From contig WRJJ01000003.1 in assembly GCA_009778575.1 (NCBI GenBank), forward strand, positions 1 through 64,000: a stretch of 64,000 nucleotides of DNA, read 5' to 3'. The notes beneath the pieces are model-generated. The model was not told the origin of the DNA and did no database searches. It saw nothing but the letters and a program-made list of their open reading frames with translations. The position numbers and the translations under genes are program-made. This document shows, in pieces, positions 10,785 to 18,538 of the stretch (positions are counted from its first letter, which is position 1; every line of letters begins with the position of its first letter). This DNA is from Methanomassiliicoccaceae archaeon. GTDB taxonomy: Archaea; Thermoplasmatota; Thermoplasmata; Methanomassiliicoccales; Methanomethylophilaceae.

Positions 10785-11381
10785 TTAATTACACACTCTT
10801 TTTGTTTTTGTTTTGATAAAATCCTGTTTTGAGAAAAACCGCCCCCATACCGCCGGAGGCTCTGCGTAAGCGCGTTTCGTAAACGGTTTGGAAGAGGTTT
10901 TTTTTCAAATACTGCTGGTTAGATCCGCAGCGTTTTCTTTTTACGACGGATGGTCCGCCGTCCTTTACAATAATGTAATTCTCTATACCGGCGGACGTGT
11001 GGTCCGCTCCGTATATGTTCATAAGGAAATGTTCATTCTCTCTGAGGTCTCCGCCCTGAGAGACGTGGTTCGATGCGTACCACCGCTCGGAAACATGATC
11101 GGACGCGCCGATGCATTCTTCCGCATTGGAATGGAGCGCTCTTCTCTGCGAGGATACGGTTCCCGTGACCGATGATGCCGCAACAGAACTGAAAGTAAAA
11201 AGCTCGCTAGTATCGGGCGGCAACCCCCCTTTATCCGTCCTCTCCCCGTCACTCGCTGTTACGCTCTCCATAGGGAAACCTCTTTCTTAGCCCCCCTTCG
11301 AACGTCGCATTGACGGCTCGACACCCTTACAGGCACCGTTCTCCCCCGGCCTGTATTGAGTATAAACTACAACTCGGTAGA

Positions 11382-11393
11382 CCTATATATAGA
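11382..11393 (-). promoter_or_regulatory. Candidate TATA box upstream of the giant adhesin (palindromic, so direction is ambiguous)
   Basis: CCTATATATAGA in a non-coding stretch; the giant CDS starts about 600 bp downstream on the minus strand. Confidence 0.35.
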
Positions 11394-11685
11394 TAACATT
11401 GCCAGATAATTTTTTGTCAGGATATTTGACATGATAAAACTCATCAAAACAGGCAATGTCAGGATATATAAGGCAAACGGGTCATAAGCGAATAGTTGTA
11501 GCACGGCAACCGACGCTTGCGTTTCCGGGCGGCCGCGCCGGCAATTCCCGCATTCTGCGAATGATCAAAGGCTGCTTGCAGATCTAGCTCTCGGATACTC
11601 GGAAAGCTCTTTGCGGACAGGAATAAATGAATAGAGATCGCTCTGAAAAGGAGCATCCCCATTCAACCAATTGTTTACAACAACG

Positions 11686-11692
11686 ATATATA
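11686..11692 (+). promoter_or_regulatory. TATA box of small antitoxin-like gene copy 1
   Basis: CAACGATATATACC about 39 bp upstream of ATG 11725; same block recurs before copy 3 (12857-12863) and in degenerate form before copy 2. Confidence 0.6.
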
Positions 11693-11724
11693 CCAAAGTA
11701 ACAATCAAAAAGACAGAGAGTAAC

Positions 11725-11958
11725 ATGCCCATCGAATCTTTCTACGAGATGTTGGTGATAGACACCCCCGAAAAGGCGGAAGCGTTGGTGAGAGCCTTCG
11801 AGGCCGCAGAGAAGAGGGGACCCTATGTACCTTCGTGCGACATAATGAAAAAACTTGAGGAAGATAAGAGGATCATGGAAGAGTATTTCAAAGAGCGCAA
11901 CGCCGAAAAAGAAAAAGATAATCCGGGCGATCCTTTACCAAACGGTCGCGTCATCTGA
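11725..11958 (+). CDS. Small antitoxin-like protein, copy 1 (77 aa, MPIESFYEMLVIDTPEKAEALVRAFEAAEKRGP...)
   Basis: One of three paralogs; start moved from the track's 11671 because the upstream in-frame stretch contains the TATA-like promoter. Confidence 0.75.
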   Translation: MPIESFYEMLVIDTPEKAEALVRAFEAAEKRGPYVPSCDIMKKLEEDKRIMEEYFKERNAEKEKDNPGDPLPNGRVI

Positions 11959-12055
11959 ACTTTTTGGCAGGTGCAAATCTCCCCATTATGCTAACTGCTA
12001 ATTGTACACAACAACGATTTATACTAATGTAACAATCAAAAACGCAGAGAACAAC

Positions 12056-12262
12056 ATGCCCATCGAATCATTCCATGAGATGCTGGTGATAGACACCCCC
12101 GAAAAGGCGGAAGCGCTGGTGAGAGCCTTCGAGGCCGCAGAGAAGAGAGGACCCATCGAGCGCAAATACAACGTGATGAAAAAACTGGAAGATGACAAGA
12201 AGGCTTTGGAAGAAATATGGGCAAAAAGGAAAGCGGAAAAAGAAAGAGGTAATTCAGAGTGA
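12056..12262 (+). CDS. Small antitoxin-like protein, copy 2 (68 aa), overlapping the GNAT gene
   Basis: Same MPIESFHEMLVIDTPEKAEALVRAFEAAEKRGP block; stop TGA overlaps GTG start of next gene (GTGA). Confidence 0.75.
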   Translation: MPIESFHEMLVIDTPEKAEALVRAFEAAEKRGPIERKYNVMKKLEDDKKALEEIWAKRKAEKERGNSE

Positions 12263-12798
12263 CCCTCTTTCTTTGTCGGCTTTACGAGCTGCTGTCCACA
12301 ACAGATGAGAACGATCTGCAGTCTTTGTTATCGTCCTTTCATTGTTCAGCGGAACCCGCCGCTGAGAACTTCTTAAAGAACACCGCCATCCGACATGAGA
12401 AGAATGGTATCTCCAGAACATACCTCTTTTTGGAGCAGGATCGCGAGGACAAGGACATTGTCGTGGGGTTCTTCACACTAGCCGTCAAATGCCTCTCCGT
12501 AAACAAACAGCACAGTATCCCTGAAGAGATATTCGAGCAAATGAATGTTGACAAAGGGGTCGCGCAGGCATACCTGCTTGGCCAGCTGGCAAAAGCGGAC
12601 GGCACGGAGAAGGGATTCGGGAGGGCGATGATAGAGGTTGCTTTTGAGATCTTCTCAAACGGCAACGATATGTTCGGGTGCAGAGTTGTCCGCCTCGACT
12701 GCCGGGACAAGCTTCTGGGGTATTACGAATCCTGCGGATTCACTTCTGCAGGCAAGAACAGCGGCGGGACCCTCAACCAAATGGTAGCCATTATCTGA
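12259..12798 (+). CDS. GNAT-family acetyltransferase, TacT/AtaT-like toxin candidate
   Basis: LLGQLAKADGTEKGFGRAMIEVAFEIF (acetyl-CoA-binding region) and YYESCGF motif; 4-nt overlap with the preceding small gene. Confidence 0.75.
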   Translation: MTLFLCRLYELLSTTDENDLQSLLSSFHCSAEPAAENFLKNTAIRHEKNGISRTYLFLEQDREDKDIVVGFFTLAVKCLSVNKQHSIPEEIFEQMNVDKGVAQAYLLGQLAKADGTEKGFGRAMIEVAFEIFSNGNDMFGCRVVRLDCRDKLLGYYESCGFTSAGKNSGGTLNQMVAII

Positions 12799-12895
12799 AC
12801 TCCTGACAGGGTGCGAGTCTTTTCAGAATGCTAACTGCTAATTGTATACAACAACGATATATACCAAAGTAACAATCAAAAACATAGAGAACAAC

Positions 12896-13129
12896 ATGCC
12901 CATCGAATCTTTCTACGAAATGTTGGTGATAGACACCCCTGAAAAGGCGGAAGCGTTGGTGAGAGCCTTCGAGGCCGCAGAGAAGAGGGGACCTTATGTG
13001 CCTTCGTGCGACATAATGAAAAAACTCGAGGAAGATAAGAAGATCATGGAAGAGTATTTCAAAGAGCGCAACGCCGAAAAAGAAAAAGATAATCCGGGCG
13101 ATCCTCTACCAAACGGTCGCGTCATCTGA
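12896..13129 (+). CDS. Small antitoxin-like protein, copy 3 (77 aa)
   Basis: Differs from copy 1 by one residue (KRIME/KKIME) over 77 aa. Confidence 0.75.
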   Translation: MPIESFYEMLVIDTPEKAEALVRAFEAAEKRGPYVPSCDIMKKLEEDKKIMEEYFKERNAEKEKDNPGDPLPNGRVI

Positions 13130-13351
13130 GGTCCGGTGCCCCGCTGCACTTCATATCTGAATAAAGGGTCGACACTTATTGAACACATTTCAGACGGGAA
13201 CATACCTGCATTCCGAGACCGCACATACAAAATGGTGCATGATATGCAATGAACGGCATGAGCGACCAGAGGGCCGTTCACAGGCACCCCGATGCCCAAC
13301 GGCCGTTCCGGACCGCAAAAGATATTAAATGCGGTCACCCATTGAAAGGCG

Positions 13352-14209
13352 ATGAGGAACAAGCTCCTGCTGGTGTCATTCGTGGTCTCTCTGTTGGTAC
13401 TGACAGTATCATTTACGTCAGCAGATGCGGAAGACCCCGTCAGCCTTTCCAACTATTACGTCGAAGGTTTTGTGGCCGATACCGGCAGGGTGCCCATGGA
13501 AGGAGTGACCGTTTCCGTCATGGACAGGAACGGTACCGTCTTCCACGGCGAAACGAACGGCAGCGGATTCTTCAGCGTGGGGATCGCTACCAACTCCGGC
13601 CTCATGATCTCTTTCACGACTTTCGGATACTCCATGGTGACGTGCCCCAACACGACCTTCCCTCCGGGTTCCGAATATATGTCCATTAATCTTTCCGGGG
13701 TCAAGTACAACAGCGCGACCCGCACGTACACATTGACGGGAACGATCGAGGATATGCAGTGCGCGATAATGAAAACTTCCGACGGGACCGTAAGGGGGCA
13801 GGTGACCTTCGGAACGACCCCCGTCAAGAATGCCACCGTTACCCTTGTACCGGTCAACGGCGAGGGGACGTATTCGTCGCATACCGGCGACAGCGGACAC
13901 TATGAGATCGTATGCCCCACCGGAACGTATACTTTAACGGCGGGCAGCCAGGGCTTCAACCAAAGCGATGCCTTCCAGGTAAACGTGACCGGAAGCCCGT
14001 CAACGGTCAACGTCACATTGGTGAAGAGCGAGCTGAAGAAACATCTGGGTCTGGATATGGCGCACGTACTGATGCTGGTGGGCGCGATAGTCGGCATATT
14101 GCTTGCGGTCGCCGCATGGTTCATCGGCAGACGCATGAACGGATCCAACAGCCTCGAGATAATCGACGACAGCGTTCCCGAAGAGGACGACGATGTCAGA
14201 CGTCCCTGA
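13352..14209 (+). CDS. Secreted/membrane-anchored protein with carboxypeptidase-regulatory-like (CarboxypepD_reg-type) domains
   Basis: N-terminal signal peptide, GxVxxxxxPVxNATVTLVP and GHYEIVCPTGTYTLTAGSQGF patterns, C-terminal TM helix AHVLMLVGAIVGILLAVAAWFI. Confidence 0.75.
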   Translation: MRNKLLLVSFVVSLLVLTVSFTSADAEDPVSLSNYYVEGFVADTGRVPMEGVTVSVMDRNGTVFHGETNGSGFFSVGIATNSGLMISFTTFGYSMVTCPNTTFPPGSEYMSINLSGVKYNSATRTYTLTGTIEDMQCAIMKTSDGTVRGQVTFGTTPVKNATVTLVPVNGEGTYSSHTGDSGHYEIVCPTGTYTLTAGSQGFNQSDAFQVNVTGSPSTVNVTLVKSELKKHLGLDMAHVLMLVGAIVGILLAVAAWFIGRRMNGSNSLEIIDDSVPEEDDDVRRP

Positions 14210-14762
14210 TGAGCCTTTTTCTTACGTTATCGTAAAGGCTGCCGCCCTCCGAGTCCATTGCCACCGTGAGGGGTCCCATCCTTTCCACCTTTAATATCCA
14301 CATCGCCTCGGCCATGCCCAGGTCCTCCCATTCTGCGCCTTGGACCTCGACCACCGATTCCGCTATGGAGACCGCGGTCCCTCCCACCGCCGCAAGATAA
14401 ACGCAGCCTGCCTCCCGCATGGCATCCCCCACTTTCTCCGACATCCCGCCTTTTCCGATTACCGCCCGTATCCCGAACCTCTTTATCATCTCCGGTCCCA
14501 AGAGATCCATCCTTGAGCTGGTGGTGGGGCCGGCGGCCACCGTTCTCCACCTGCCGCCTTCTTTGACCATGATCGGGCCGCAGTGGAAGAGGATCGAATT
14601 CTCAAGTCCTTCCGGTATCGGCTTTCCCCCGCGGGCGTATTCGACCGCCCTCATGTGCATCTCGTCCCTCCCCGTTACCACTTCGCCCGTAAGGTATACC
14701 GTGTCCCCTGCCCTGAGTTCCCTTACGGCCTTCTCGCTGAGAGGCGTCCTCAATTCCCTCAC
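14196..14762 (-). CDS. Fumarate hydratase, beta subunit (class I, two-subunit type)
   Basis: GDTVYLTGEVVTGRDEMHMR, ILFHCGPIMV, GPTTSSRMD; GTG start overlapping upstream stop (GTGA). Confidence 0.85.
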   Translation of the reverse strand: MRELRTPLSEKAVRELRAGDTVYLTGEVVTGRDEMHMRAVEYARGGKPIPEGLENSILFHCGPIMVKEGGRWRTVAAGPTTSSRMDLLGPEMIKRFGIRAVIGKGGMSEKVGDAMREAGCVYLAAVGGTAVSIAESVVEVQGAEWEDLGMAEAMWILKVERMGPLTVAMDSEGGSLYDNVRKRLIRDV

Positions 14763-15628
14763 AGGTCCGCCCCCTGTTCGTATTCTATACCTGTTTCGGT
14801 TATGCGCGCCACCGCCCTTCTGGTGGCCCAGCATCCTATGCTCACCGCGACCGGAAGGCTTGCCGTGTGGCAGCATGCGGCCTTTATCTTCACTCCGAGG
14901 ACCGTGGTCGATCCCCCCAGCCCCATGGGCCCGAGGCCGCTCCCGTTCAGTTTGACGAACAAGTCTTCTTCCATCTCTTTCAGAACGGGGTCGCCGTTCT
15001 CTCTGTCAAGGGGGGACATCAGCGCCCGCTTCGACATCGCCACGCACTCATCCGCGGTGCCGCCGATGCCGACCCCGATCACGCCCGGCGGACAGGGCCT
15101 TCCTCCGGCATCCAGGACCGAGTCGACAATGAATCTTTTTATCCCCTCTATTCCGTCCGAAGGGTTCAGCATGGCCGATCGCGTCATATTCTCCGAACCC
15201 GCCCCTTTGATAAGAACGGCGATCTCAAGGAAGTTGTCATCGGTCGGGATGTAATGTATTGAGGGCATGCCTTCTCCGAGGTTGTCTCCCAAGTTCTTTC
15301 TTGTAAGCGGGTCGACCGTATTGGGTCTCAGAGGGACCGTTTCGGTGGCGGCCCTTATCCCTTTGATAATATCATTTCTGATGGACGCGTCGAACCTCCC
15401 CTTCACATAGAAAGTGGGTATCCCCGTATCCTGGCACATCGGACGTCCCAAGACCTCCGCTTTCTTCACGTTATCCATTATCGCCCCGAGCTGAGTCCTC
15501 GCCAGGGGATCCGATTCCCAGCCGGCGGCGGCCTCCAGAGCCCAGCCGATGTCCGGCGGGAGCTTTGTGTTGGCCGCTTTCAGAAGATTCGCCACCACGC
15601 GGTCGATGGGCTCAGGCAGTTTTATCAT
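14759..15628 (-). CDS. Fumarate hydratase, alpha subunit
   Basis: PMCQDTGIPTFYVKG, IPTDDNFLEIAVLIKGAGSENMTRSAMLNPSDG, VIGVGIGGTADECV; start at MIKLPEPIDR rather than the track's 15805. Confidence 0.85.
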   Translation of the reverse strand: MIKLPEPIDRVVANLLKAANTKLPPDIGWALEAAAGWESDPLARTQLGAIMDNVKKAEVLGRPMCQDTGIPTFYVKGRFDASIRNDIIKGIRAATETVPLRPNTVDPLTRKNLGDNLGEGMPSIHYIPTDDNFLEIAVLIKGAGSENMTRSAMLNPSDGIEGIKRFIVDSVLDAGGRPCPPGVIGVGIGGTADECVAMSKRALMSPLDRENGDPVLKEMEEDLFVKLNGSGLGPMGLGGSTTVLGVKIKAACCHTASLPVAVSIGCWATRRAVARITETGIEYEQGADL

Positions 15629-15804
15629 AACGCCTCTACGACATTTTGCAAATAAAGGTTCTTCGCAGTTTTGCGCCGTGAGTTGAGAGGGATACGCCTC
15701 GGACGATCGTGCGCCGTTTTGCATCGTTCTCTCATGTTCTCGGATCCAACGGAGCAGTATATGCATCCAGAAAACGCACTGGAAAAATAGTGTAGCCCTC
15801 GTCA

Positions 15805-15873
15805 AAAACTTACCAAATAGGGAAATGAAAACTTACCAAATAGGGAAATGAAAACTTACCAAATAGGGAAATG
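15805..15873 (+). repeat. Three perfect tandem 23-bp iterons AAAACTTACCAAATAGGGAAATG
   Basis: Copies at 15805-15827, 15828-15850, 15851-15873, about 40 bp upstream of the ATPase gene at 15915. Confidence 0.97.
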
Positions 15874-15914
15874 ATATGCCACTTTTCAATAAGTTAAAAT
15901 AACCATATGATGTT

Positions 15915-17186
15915 GTGAATGTAGTGAAAAGAAAATATCTGGACAGAATTGTAGATAGAGAGTTGGACCGAGCTCTTGAGTCTTCCGGCGCGGTATTAAT
16001 CAAGGGCCCCAAATGGTGCGGAAAAACACGTACCGCAGAAGAGCGGGCCGCCAGCAAAATATTGATGCAGGATCCGAATAACACAGAACATTACAAGATG
16101 ATCGCGGACAGCGCGCCCAGCCTTCTTCTGGAGGGTGACGTACCGAGGCTGATCGACGAGTGGCAGATAGCCCCCGTTCTATGGAATGGTGTGCGTTTCG
16201 AAGTGGATCAGCGCGGAGAGAACGGACAATTCATACTCACCGGTTCCGTCACGCCGAAGAATGACCCCACGCTACACACCGGAACAGGGCGCATAACGCG
16301 CCTGTTCATGCGCACAATGACACTGTTCGAATCTCTCGAATCCAGCGGAGAGGTCTCACTGAGAACATTGTTCAACGGAGAGGCCGACATCAAAGGCAGA
16401 TCGCCGCTTACGATCGACGGTCTTGCCTTTGCGTTGGCCAGAGGCGGGTGGCCCCGCTCTGTGGGCGAAAAAGAATCCATAGCTCTGCGTCGTGCGTACG
16501 ATTACGTGGATTCTTTGGCGGAGACCGAGATCTCCAGTTCCGACGGCGTGGAGCGGAACCCCGCCCGCATCCGTAATCTCATGCGGTCTCTGGCAAGGAA
16601 TGTATCTACGGCGGCAAAACTGACAACGATCAGGGAAGATATGGAGGGGGACGACATCATATCTGACAAGACCGTAACATCTTACATAAATGCGCTCAGA
16701 CGCATGTCCGTGGTCGAAGACCTGCCTGCCTGGTGTCCGGCTGTGCGTTCCAAGACCGCTATAAGAACATCCCCCAAACGTCATTTCGTTGACCCATCCA
16801 TTGCAGTCGCGGTCCTCCGTATGTCGCCGGAAGGGTTGCTGAAAGATTTCAAAACGTTCGGTCTGCTGTTTGAATCGCTGTGCGTGCGGGACCTTAGGGT
16901 ATACGCACAGGCAATGGACGGAGAAGTGTTCCACTACCGCGACAGGAGCGGTCTGGAAGCGGATGCGATCGTACACCTTAAGGACGGCCGGTGGGGTGCC
17001 GTTGAAATAAAGACCGGCGCCAAAGAAACGGAAAAGGCCGCCGAGAACCTGATAAAATTAAAGGACAGGATCGACACGGAAAGGATGACCCCGCCGTCTT
17101 TCCTCATGGTGCTGACGGCATCGGAATATGCATACCGCCGCAGGGACGGCGTATATGTAGTGCCTATCGGGTGTTTGAGGGACTGA
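15915..17186 (+). CDS. AAA_14/DUF4143-type ATPase, paralog of 36385-37650
   Basis: AVLIKGPKWCGKTRTAEERA (Walker A), PRLIDEWQ (Walker B), C-terminal RRRDGVYVVPIGCLRD shared with the paralog. Confidence 0.85.
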   Translation: MNVVKRKYLDRIVDRELDRALESSGAVLIKGPKWCGKTRTAEERAASKILMQDPNNTEHYKMIADSAPSLLLEGDVPRLIDEWQIAPVLWNGVRFEVDQRGENGQFILTGSVTPKNDPTLHTGTGRITRLFMRTMTLFESLESSGEVSLRTLFNGEADIKGRSPLTIDGLAFALARGGWPRSVGEKESIALRRAYDYVDSLAETEISSSDGVERNPARIRNLMRSLARNVSTAAKLTTIREDMEGDDIISDKTVTSYINALRRMSVVEDLPAWCPAVRSKTAIRTSPKRHFVDPSIAVAVLRMSPEGLLKDFKTFGLLFESLCVRDLRVYAQAMDGEVFHYRDRSGLEADAIVHLKDGRWGAVEIKTGAKETEKAAENLIKLKDRIDTERMTPPSFLMVLTASEYAYRRRDGVYVVPIGCLRD

Positions 17187-17218
17187 AACCAACGCACCGG
17201 GATGATGCCGAACTGCGC

Positions 17219-18247
17219 TCACGGCACGTAGTAGAGGATGTTGTCTATCTCCGCCACTTTCACGGTGTCGCCTATCTCCGCGCCGTCGGGGACATTCAGG
17301 TCCGCGGTGGAATAGTTCGACGGATCAAGTATTTGGATCTCCCCCTTCCCTTTGCTCACCACCACCGCCTCCCGCAGGTCCTCCGCACGCTCGTGCACCT
17401 TGAAGGAAGGCATATCCGACCTTTTGACCGCTCTTTCTCTGAAGTTCATAAGGTCGATCACTTTAGCTCCGCTGCCTGACACCCTGGTCAGTTTGAAGTA
17501 TCGGCCCTCGAACAGTATCACGTCCCCGGCGTGGAAGTCCGGGAGCCTTACAAGATAGGTTATCCTGTACATCCCCTGGCCGTCGTCCGTCTGCCCCACA
17601 AGTTTGAATGCTTCCTTCGTCTCGGCGCAGTATGCGTCGGCCAGGTCCTTCGCGGCCGCTTTCCCCAGGGAAATGGAGGACAAGTAGACATCTATCCCTC
17701 CCTGCACCTCCTCCGACTTCGTTATGAAGAGCTGCCTGTTGTGAACGGAGTTCGCATCGACCAGATTCTCGACCCTGTTCAGCGCCTCCCGCACCGTCCC
17801 GTGGGGAACGTTCTTGGGATCCGCCCTTATCTGCAGGATCGCTTCGTAATAGTTGCCAAGCTGTCTGGAACATCTTTTGCATACTGTGTTCTTTATCCTT
17901 ACTATCGTGGATGCCGAATCCTCGGCGGCATGACCGCCGATATCAAGCAGAGCGTCCACCGTCACCGCGTACGTATACGGTTCCTGTTCGACCGACGATG
18001 CTTCGGTGCGGACGACCTTTGCCTCTTTGATCGGAACGACGGATCTCTTCGCCGCTTCCTCTATCGCTTCCGGGAGATCCTTCGTCACCCATGACTCTCC
18101 GCGCCCGATATCCCCGCAGTTCGCGCAGACGTTCAGATCGACGTGGTGCGGAAGGGACATCAGCTTCCTTCCGTCAAGGAAACAGGCGGCGCACAGGCCG
18201 CCCATGGTCTGCTCGGCCTCTTCCCCGCACTTTACACAGAAGTTCAC
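17219..18247 (-). CDS. NMD3 family ribosome export/quality-control protein
   Basis: MNFCVKCGEEAEQTMGGLCAACFL and CANCGDIGRGESWV zinc motifs; CKRCSRQLGNYYEAILQIR. Confidence 0.85.
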   Translation of the reverse strand: MNFCVKCGEEAEQTMGGLCAACFLDGRKLMSLPHHVDLNVCANCGDIGRGESWVTKDLPEAIEEAAKRSVVPIKEAKVVRTEASSVEQEPYTYAVTVDALLDIGGHAAEDSASTIVRIKNTVCKRCSRQLGNYYEAILQIRADPKNVPHGTVREALNRVENLVDANSVHNRQLFITKSEEVQGGIDVYLSSISLGKAAAKDLADAYCAETKEAFKLVGQTDDGQGMYRITYLVRLPDFHAGDVILFEGRYFKLTRVSGSGAKVIDLMNFRERAVKRSDMPSFKVHERAEDLREAVVVSKGKGEIQILDPSNYSTADLNVPDGAEIGDTVKVAEIDNILYYVP

Positions 18248-18537
18248 ATTATCACCACTTGGGCGTGCTTCACCTCTCCGATGACCATCACGCTGTTCTC
18301 GGAGACAAGCCCCTCCTTCACCGCCCTGTCCACCACGCGGTTTCCCACCAGGTTCATTATCGTTACCGATCTGGTCCTTTCCACGAATACGTCCTCGGAC
18401 ACCAGTTCCCCTCCGTAAAAGGTCTCCGACACCTTTATCTTTGCACCGTTCCCTCTGAACGTCATCCCCAGGATCTCTTGGTCGCAGGCGGCCAATATCC
18501 TCTCCTTCTCATGAACGTGGATCTTGCAGTGTATCAT
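18244..18537 (-). CDS. DUF424-like conserved archaeal protein
   Basis: 97 aa, ACDQEILGMTFRGNGAKIKVSETFYGGE; coupled to the NMD3 gene. Confidence 0.65.
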   Translation of the reverse strand: MIHCKIHVHEKERILAACDQEILGMTFRGNGAKIKVSETFYGGELVSEDVFVERTRSVTIMNLVGNRVVDRAVKEGLVSENSVMVIGEVKHAQVVIM

Positions 18538-18538
18538 T

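Noticed and set aside
129-10788. Plus-strand ORFs in the track across 1-10.8 kb (e.g. 129-611, 4098-4877, 6093-6653, 9121-9633)
   Set aside because: Antisense shadows of the giant minus-strand CDS; their repeated near-identical 74-aa sequences simply mirror the 258-bp tandem repeats.
10888-11271. Overlapping ORFs on both strands upstream of the adhesin (10888-11175 +, 11019-11252 -)
   Set aside because: No recognisable protein features; mutually overlapping; treated as non-coding or leader.
15805-15873. Possible CRISPR array from the 23-bp repeats
   Set aside because: Repeats are directly adjacent with no spacers and no cas genes nearby; iterons fit better.
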